The translations under genes and the position numbers were made by a program. The notes beneath the pieces are model-generated. The model saw only the letters and a program-made list of their open reading frames with translations. It was not told the DNA's origin and searched no databases. Source: Ulvibacterium marinum (lineage in GTDB: Bacteria; Bacteroidota; Bacteroidia; Flavobacteriales; Flavobacteriaceae). From it: a stretch of 64,000 bases of DNA. The number at the start of each line of letters is the position of its first letter. Positions within the stretch are counted from its first letter, which is position 1. This document shows positions 59,049-64,000 of this stretch, piece after piece. Location of the stretch: the NCBI RefSeq assembly GCF_003626755.1, contig NZ_RBCJ01000006.1, forward strand, positions 1-64,000, given 5' to 3'.

Positions 59049-62000
59049 ATGGACATTAAAAAACTACTCTGGGTTCCGATTATAGTTTTTGTCTTCGGAA
59101 CACATTCTTCATGTCAAAACAAAAAACCGAGTATCGATTTTGACAATCTTTCGGAAAGTGAAAAACGGAAATCGGAAAATGCCATGTCCTCAATGAAAGT
59201 GGCAGAGGGCCTCCAACTGGAATTATTTGCTTCGGAACCTATGGTAACGAACCCCACGAATTTAGCCATTGATGCCAGGGGTAGAATATGGCTTTGTGAG
59301 GGTAGAAACTATAGATTGTTCGCCAACCCGGATAACACCTATGATGATAAGGGTGATCGTATCTTAATTTTGGAGGATACGGATGGAGACGGGGCGGCCG
59401 ATACGTCCAAGGTTTTTTACCAGGGGGAGGACGTTAATTCAGCCTTGGGTATAGCCGTACTGGGAAACAAGGTAATTGTTTCCAAAAGCCCCAACGTTCT
59501 TGTCTTTACGGATGAGGACGGTGATGATAAACCTGATTCCAAGGAGATACTTTTTACCGGGATGGAGGGAGAAGATCATGACCATGGCGTACATGCATTT
59601 GTTTTTGGACCTGATGGTAGATTGTATTTTAACTTTGGAAACAATGGTAAACAATTACTGGACAAAAACGGAAATCCCCTTAAGGACATTTATGGAAATA
59701 CCATTGACAATTCCGGAAGTCCGTATCGGGAAGGTATGGCATTTCGATGTGAATTGGATGGTTCCAATATAGAAGTATTGGGGCATAACTTTAGAAATCC
59801 ATATGAGGTTACCGTTGATTCCTATGGAGGTCTATGGCAGTCCGATAACGATGACGATGGCAATAGGGGTACCCGTATCAACTATCTTATGGAGTATGGA
59901 AATTACGGGTTTAAAGATCTTCTGACCGGTGAAAATTGGCGAGAACGCAGAACGGGTTGGCATGATGAGGTTCCGAAACGGCATTGGCATTTGAACGATC
60001 CGGGCTCTGTTCCTAATATGCTGCAAACAGGTTCGGGTTCTCCTTGTGGCATTCTGGTTTATGAGGATACGCTCCTACCCGAAAAATATCACCATCAATT
60101 AATACATGCCGAACCGGGTCATAATGTGGTCAGGTCTTACATCGTGGAGGAAAAGGGAGCTGGGTACAGCGCTAAGATTCATGAGTTAGTAAAGAGTGAG
60201 GATGATTGGTTTAGACCGGACGATGTTGCCGTTGCTCCGGATGGATCACTTTTTATTTCAGATTGGTATGATGGTGGTGTGGGAGGCCATAAGGCGGAAG
60301 ATATTGCCCAAGGCAGGGTTTATCATCTTTCTGTTAAAGATGGATATGAACCTCCTAAATTCGATTTTAAAACGGCAAAAGGCGCAAAAGCCGCGTTGCT
60401 CTCGGATAACATGGACGTATTTTATCAAGGATGGCAAAAGTTGCATTCCATGCAAGAGGAGGCCGAACCCATTTTAGGGGAACTTATTGCCCAAGGAGGT
60501 ATTGCAAAGGCAAGGGCATTATGGCTTGGTGCCCAAATCAATTCCAAGACCGGTGATTATGTAGAATTAGCACTGGCGGACACGGATTCCAAATACAGAG
60601 TACAGGGTATCCGTATGGCACGGTATCTCCTAAAAAATAAATTGGAGACCTATCTAAGCCAAATGGTGAACGATGCTTCCATGCAGGTTAGGAGGGAGGT
60701 CACCATTGCATTGCGGCATTTGGGAACTCCAAAAGCAGCTGAGCTTTGGGCGGAACTTGCGAAAAAATATCAAGGTGGGGACCGCTGGTATTTGGAAGCC
60801 TTGGGAATTGGTTCGGACGTCTATCCCAATCTGTACTTCAATGCTTGGAAATCTGCTATAAGAGCAGATTGGAAAAATCTTGCAGGCCATGAAATCGTAT
60901 GGCGTACAAGAGCGGATGCCTCCGTTCCGATGCTTTCGGAGATGATTCAGGACAAGGAGGTCTCCAAGGAAATTCTACCTTCTTATTTCCGGGCATTCGC
61001 CTTTAAGGAACATCCCCAAAAGAACCATTTAATATTGGATCTCTTGAGAACCGAGCATCCGTTAAACAATCAAATTAGCGCATTGGCCATTGGACAGCTT
61101 GATGAAGACTTTGTCAATAGTTCTAGAAAAAACATAGGAATCGTCAAAAGTGTTTTGCCCAAAATTGAAGGTACGGCAGAGTGGTTAATGGCCGTTAAAA
61201 ACCTAGGCCTAAAAGATCAAAATGAACCTTTGTTACGTTTGGTGTCCAATACGGAGGCGGATGGAGATTTGCGGAAGGAGGCGGCCGGAGTGTTGTTTGG
61301 ATATGGGGGTAAGGAATTAGTAATGAGTCATTTGAAATCCGGTATAGAAGAATCAAAAAAGATGGAGCTTCTAGGTATAATTGGAAATATCAACGATTCT
61401 TCGGCAATTACAATGCTGGTGGAAAGTCTGGATGAGGAAGAATTTGACGGGCCTCTAAAAAAAAGAGTGGTAGAAGGTTTGGGAAATACATGGGACGGAC
61501 GACATAGGTTATATGAAATGCTCCAGAACGATGACTTGGCCGAGGAATATAAAACAACCGCCGTGCTAAAACTGATGAACAGTTGGGACGCTGAAATTCG
61601 TGCCAATGCACCAAAGTATTTAACTGGGAGCGAAACGGCCGAATGGAATATCGAAACGTTGATCGAACAAAAAGGAGATGCATTGGCGGGCAAAGAAGTT
61701 TACGATACCTATTGTAGTTCATGTCATAGGGCCGGTACCACGGGAATAGAATTTGGACCTGCCTTGACGGACATAGGAAACAAACTTTCCAAGCAATCCT
61801 TATACTCCAGTATTATTTATCCAAGTGCTGGAATTAATTTTGGATATGAAGGGTATACGGTTAAAATGAAAGATGGTAAGACCTATGTTGGATATATCCT
61901 AAGCCAGACGGAAGACGAACTTGCCTTAAAAATGATGGGAGGGACCCAGACCACAATTCAATTGACTAATATCGAAAAATTGGAAGCCATGAATCAATCT

Positions 62001-62108
62001 CTAATGACACAGGGGCTACACAAAGTAATGTCCCAAGGGGATTTAATAAATCTTGTTGAATATTTAACAACGCTAAAAGTCGAGGAAGAAATTGTGGCAT
62101 CTAATTAA
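59049..62108 (+). CDS. Large lipoprotein: PVC-type beta-propeller, HEAT-like repeats, cytochrome c
   Basis: A 1019-residue exported protein. The lipoprotein signal ends THSSC. A propeller region of the PVC/DUF7133 class follows (GLQLELFASEPMVTNPTNLA, DARGRIWLCEGRNYR, DRILILEDTDGDGAADTSKV, GHNFRNPYEVTVDSYGGLWQ, FISDWYDGGVGGH), rich in Asp-Gly loops that may bind calcium. The middle has HEAT-like repeats (VRREVTIALRHLGTPKAAEL; LKKRVVEGLGNTWD). The C terminus is a heme domain with DTYCSSCHRAGTTGIEFGPAL and a KMKDGKTYVGYILSQTEDEL beta region. It shares architecture with the protein at 1144 but is about 260 residues longer. Likely a periplasmic carbohydrate- or alcohol-oxidizing protein; unproven. 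Confidence 0.82.
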   Translation: MDIKKLLWVPIIVFVFGTHSSCQNKKPSIDFDNLSESEKRKSENAMSSMKVAEGLQLELFASEPMVTNPTNLAIDARGRIWLCEGRNYRLFANPDNTYDDKGDRILILEDTDGDGAADTSKVFYQGEDVNSALGIAVLGNKVIVSKSPNVLVFTDEDGDDKPDSKEILFTGMEGEDHDHGVHAFVFGPDGRLYFNFGNNGKQLLDKNGNPLKDIYGNTIDNSGSPYREGMAFRCELDGSNIEVLGHNFRNPYEVTVDSYGGLWQSDNDDDGNRGTRINYLMEYGNYGFKDLLTGENWRERRTGWHDEVPKRHWHLNDPGSVPNMLQTGSGSPCGILVYEDTLLPEKYHHQLIHAEPGHNVVRSYIVEEKGAGYSAKIHELVKSEDDWFRPDDVAVAPDGSLFISDWYDGGVGGHKAEDIAQGRVYHLSVKDGYEPPKFDFKTAKGAKAALLSDNMDVFYQGWQKLHSMQEEAEPILGELIAQGGIAKARALWLGAQINSKTGDYVELALADTDSKYRVQGIRMARYLLKNKLETYLSQMVNDASMQVRREVTIALRHLGTPKAAELWAELAKKYQGGDRWYLEALGIGSDVYPNLYFNAWKSAIRADWKNLAGHEIVWRTRADASVPMLSEMIQDKEVSKEILPSYFRAFAFKEHPQKNHLILDLLRTEHPLNNQISALAIGQLDEDFVNSSRKNIGIVKSVLPKIEGTAEWLMAVKNLGLKDQNEPLLRLVSNTEADGDLRKEAAGVLFGYGGKELVMSHLKSGIEESKKMELLGIIGNINDSSAITMLVESLDEEEFDGPLKKRVVEGLGNTWDGRHRLYEMLQNDDLAEEYKTTAVLKLMNSWDAEIRANAPKYLTGSETAEWNIETLIEQKGDALAGKEVYDTYCSSCHRAGTTGIEFGPALTDIGNKLSKQSLYSSIIYPSAGINFGYEGYTVKMKDGKTYVGYILSQTEDELALKMMGGTQTTIQLTNIEKLEAMNQSLMTQGLHKVMSQGDLINLVEYLTTLKVEEEIVASN

Positions 62109-62213
62109 TACGATGCCCTGCCCTAAGCAAATGTAGAGAAGAAATCTTTCAGGAATGTGTTATGATTCCTTTGTTTCGCCCCGAAATCAATGAAGATTAT
62201 ACATGTATAGGAT

Positions 62214-62642
62214 TCAGTTTTTCATTTTCTTTTTTAGCGTAATGGGGATATCCTTTGCTCCAGCATAAAAGACGATAATCTCGGCAGGTTCTGTGCCTTC
62301 GTTTTCCCCATAGTGAATGGTATTGACCAACTCCACAATAGGATCACCAGCTTTTAGATATAGTTTGTTGTTGTTTTCGTCCACCACGGTTAGTTCTCCG
62401 CTAAGCAATACGCCTGCGTTAATAACAAGATGTTCGTGAGGGGGAAGTTTGGTTTTTGGAGGAATGGTGAATTTCAATATTTTTACATTGGGTTGGCCTT
62501 CTGGGTATTTGGGAAGTTTATTTCCATCCCAACTCTTGGTGGTATCCACCAAAGTAAGCACTTCAATTTCCCCTAGGTTTTTTTCACGACAGGAAGTCAT
62601 TACGATACCTGTAAAAAGTAAAAAAATTAAAGCTTTTTTCAT
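62214..62642 (-). CDS. Cupin domain lipoprotein
   Basis: A 142-residue protein with a lipoprotein signal (FTGIVMTSC) and a single cupin barrel: FTIPPKTKLPPHEHLVINAGVLLSG contains the HEH pair of cupin motif 1, and LVNTIHYGENEG the motif 2 His. These His residues and a Glu normally hold a metal. It could bind or modify a small ligand in the periplasm. The DUF985 gene lies 23 bases upstream on the same strand. Confidence 0.85.
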   Translation of the reverse strand: MKKALIFLLFTGIVMTSCREKNLGEIEVLTLVDTTKSWDGNKLPKYPEGQPNVKILKFTIPPKTKLPPHEHLVINAGVLLSGELTVVDENNNKLYLKAGDPIVELVNTIHYGENEGTEPAEIIVFYAGAKDIPITLKKKMKN

Positions 62643-62665
62643 ATCGAATCAAAATTTATAAAGTG

Positions 62666-63169
62666 CTATACTCTGGTAAACCTGGATATGATTTCACTGT
62701 GTTGTGGAAATTGAGATAGTAGCGTTTGTCGATTCCCAAGGATAAAATCCTTAAAATCGAATCCTGGGGAAACGGTACACCCCACTAACGAGTATGCTCC
62801 TTTGCTTAAAGTCTCCGCTGCAAACCAATATCCTCCGGGCACAACGAACTGAGGTAGCTCTCCTTTGTTAAAACTATTGCCAATTCTTACTTTAGAGTAA
62901 TCACCGTTTGGTGAAATCATATGCAATTCTATTGGAGAGCCCTTGTAAAAATGCCAAATTTCATCCTGCCGTATTTTGTGAAAAGCAGAAAACGCCTTGG
63001 AAGTAAGAAGAAAATAAATACAAGTAGCTTGATTCCGTAAACCCGAATAGGCATCACCTAAGCTCTTTTGGTCTATGGTACCAGCACTTCTATAGGTTTC
63101 TCTAAAATATCCACCCTCTGGATGAGGTTTCAACTCTAAATTTTGAATGATTTCTTCAATATCTTTCAT
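62666..63169 (-). CDS. DUF985 cupin-type protein
   Basis: A 167-residue cytosolic-looking protein of the Cupin_5/DUF985 family: IQNLELKPHPEGGYFRETYR at the start is the family signature (LxxHPEGGYF), followed by ATCIYFLLTSKAFSAFHKIR, DEIWHFYKGSPIELHMI and GAYSLVGCTVSPGFDFKDF. The family binds sugars or sugar-like ligands in other organisms as recalled; no reaction is firmly known. It lies between the cupin lipoprotein and the cyclase-family gene on the same strand. Confidence 0.9.
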   Translation of the reverse strand: MKDIEEIIQNLELKPHPEGGYFRETYRSAGTIDQKSLGDAYSGLRNQATCIYFLLTSKAFSAFHKIRQDEIWHFYKGSPIELHMISPNGDYSKVRIGNSFNKGELPQFVVPGGYWFAAETLSKGAYSLVGCTVSPGFDFKDFILGNRQTLLSQFPQHSEIISRFTRV

Positions 63170-63253
63170 TCTAGTGAACTATTGTTGCTATCCGATGGAG
63201 TAAAAATATGTGAATTTTTTAATACCCATTTTTATGGGCTTTATGTTTTATAA

Positions 63254-64000
63254 TCAATTGCCTAACAAAGCAACAATTCGTAATGGAGCACCACTTCCCT
63301 GCTTTATTTTCATCGGCAATGCAATTACCTTAAACCCTGTTTCTGGAAGCTTATCCAAATTCGTCAGGTTCTCAAAAGCGGGAATGTTTTGGCCAAGAAG
63401 GATCACGTGAGTCTCGAAGTATTGGGACTGACCATAATCAATACTGGGCGTATCGATTCCGATCGATTTTATTTTACGATGATCTACCAACCATTGTGCC
63501 GCTTTGGGGGACAGTCCTGGAAAGTGAAGTAATTGAACGGCCTTCTCACCACGCTGATCCGTCCCGAGGTATTTTATTTTATCAGGATAAAATTTTGAGA
63601 AACCTGTTTCAAGCAAGATGATGCTACCATCCGGAATTTGGGTACCCTTTTCCTTTTCCCAATTCATGAAGTCTTCAGTGCTTATTTGATAATCGGGATT
63701 GCCCAAAGCCTTTGCGGAAATATTGATCTTAATGGCCTCACCCATTAAATTGTGAAGCGGGATTTCATCCACGGTCTGCCCTTTTTCCGAAAAATGAATG
63801 GGAGCATCAATATGGGTCCCGCCATGCTCTGCAGTTGCAAAGTTGTTCGCGGAGTAATAATACCCCTTATCCGTTTCTCCCTGGGCTACGATATCAAATT
63901 CAAATTCCTTGGCAGTCACCCAATATACGGTCTCTTCAGAAAAGACATGGGTCAAATCTACAATTTGATCAAACGAAACTTGTTGGTCATCCGCAATGGA
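63254..64000 (-). CDS. Cyclase-family protein (kynurenine formamidase-like), 5' end outside the window
   Basis: The sequence carries the metal-binding signature of the cyclase/formamidase family: EHGGTHIDAPIHFSE (HxGTHxDxPxHF), plus IDTPSIDYGQSQYFETHVIL near the end. The frame stays open to the window edge; VDLTHVFSEETVYW is an internal segment (residues encoded at 63959 and below) and no start or stop precedes it, so the gene is cut and may begin with a signal peptide. Family members hydrolyse amide or lactone bonds such as N-formylkynurenine, or act on isatin-like substrates; the substrate here is unknown. It is downstream-neighbour to the DUF985 gene on the same strand. Confidence 0.87.
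   Translation of the reverse strand, partial: SIADDQQVSFDQIVDLTHVFSEETVYWVTAKEFEFDIVAQGETDKGYYYSANNFATAEHGGTHIDAPIHFSEKGQTVDEIPLHNLMGEAIKINISAKALGNPDYQISTEDFMNWEKEKGTQIPDGSIILLETGFSKFYPDKIKYLGTDQRGEKAVQLLHFPGLSPKAAQWLVDHRKIKSIGIDTPSIDYGQSQYFETHVILLGQNIPAFENLTNLDKLPETGFKVIALPMKIKQGSGAPLRIVALLGN

Overview
The window comes from a member of the Bacteroidota, almost certainly a marine-type flavobacterium (Flavobacteriaceae). The evidence is a SusC/SusD pair, many short lipoprotein signal peptides ending in a lipobox Cys, promoter-like sites of the TTG-N19-TAnnTTTG type instead of sigma70 boxes, weak or absent Shine-Dalgarno sequences, and families typical of flavobacteria (DUF6048/DUF6452 next to rlmD, CCC-motif membrane proteins, a 6S-like RNA behind zapA). 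No integrase, transposase, CRISPR array or tRNA was seen. Several genes appear to start with TTG or GTG.

Region 1 (1-480): the 3' end of a 5S rRNA with its terminator, i.e. the tail of an rRNA operon, then a gene-poor spacer.

Region 2 (481-27784): an exported sugar/heme catabolic island. It holds a hemolysin III-like membrane protein, a lipoprotein with a predicted beta-propeller, HEAT-like repeats and cytochrome c, and a membrane-anchored winged-helix regulator. That regulator is divergent from a three-gene operon of planctomycete-type families (cytochrome c/DUF1549/LamG/DUF1553, Tat-exported DUF1501, Tat-exported NHL propeller). A ThuA-like protein and a LacI regulator follow, divergent from susC-susD, a DUF6807-type lipoprotein, two exported Gfo/Idh/MocA oxidoreductases and a TRAP transporter. 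A membrane-anchored GH3 glycosidase closes the region on the other strand. I read this as outer-membrane capture, periplasmic oxidation and cleavage, and TRAP uptake of an unknown carbohydrate. The promoter of susC carries a palindromic LacI-type operator.

Region 3 (27922-37161): an outer-membrane phospholipase A with a membrane-bound class III nucleotide cyclase, then a complete drug-efflux operon (TetR, TolC, HlyD lipoprotein, two ABC ATPases, DUF2141, two ABC permeases). Two matching palindromes flank a good promoter between tetR and tolC.

Region 4 (37246-50566): mostly housekeeping and small membrane genes: a possible frameshifted small gene, an exported O-methyltransferase, an APC permease, a ZIP transporter, two RNA methyltransferases, an ECF sigma factor with a partner, ornithine aminotransferase, CCC-motif/DUF2752 genes, a Smr protein and a cysteine desulfurase.

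Region 5 (50563-64000): envelope genes (TonB receptor, M23 peptidase), a zapB-like/zapA/6S RNA/rny cluster, a CBS protein, a second large propeller-HEAT-cytochrome lipoprotein related to the one in region 2, two cupins and a cyclase-family gene cut by the window edge.

All functional calls come from reading motifs and from memory of protein families; no database search was run.
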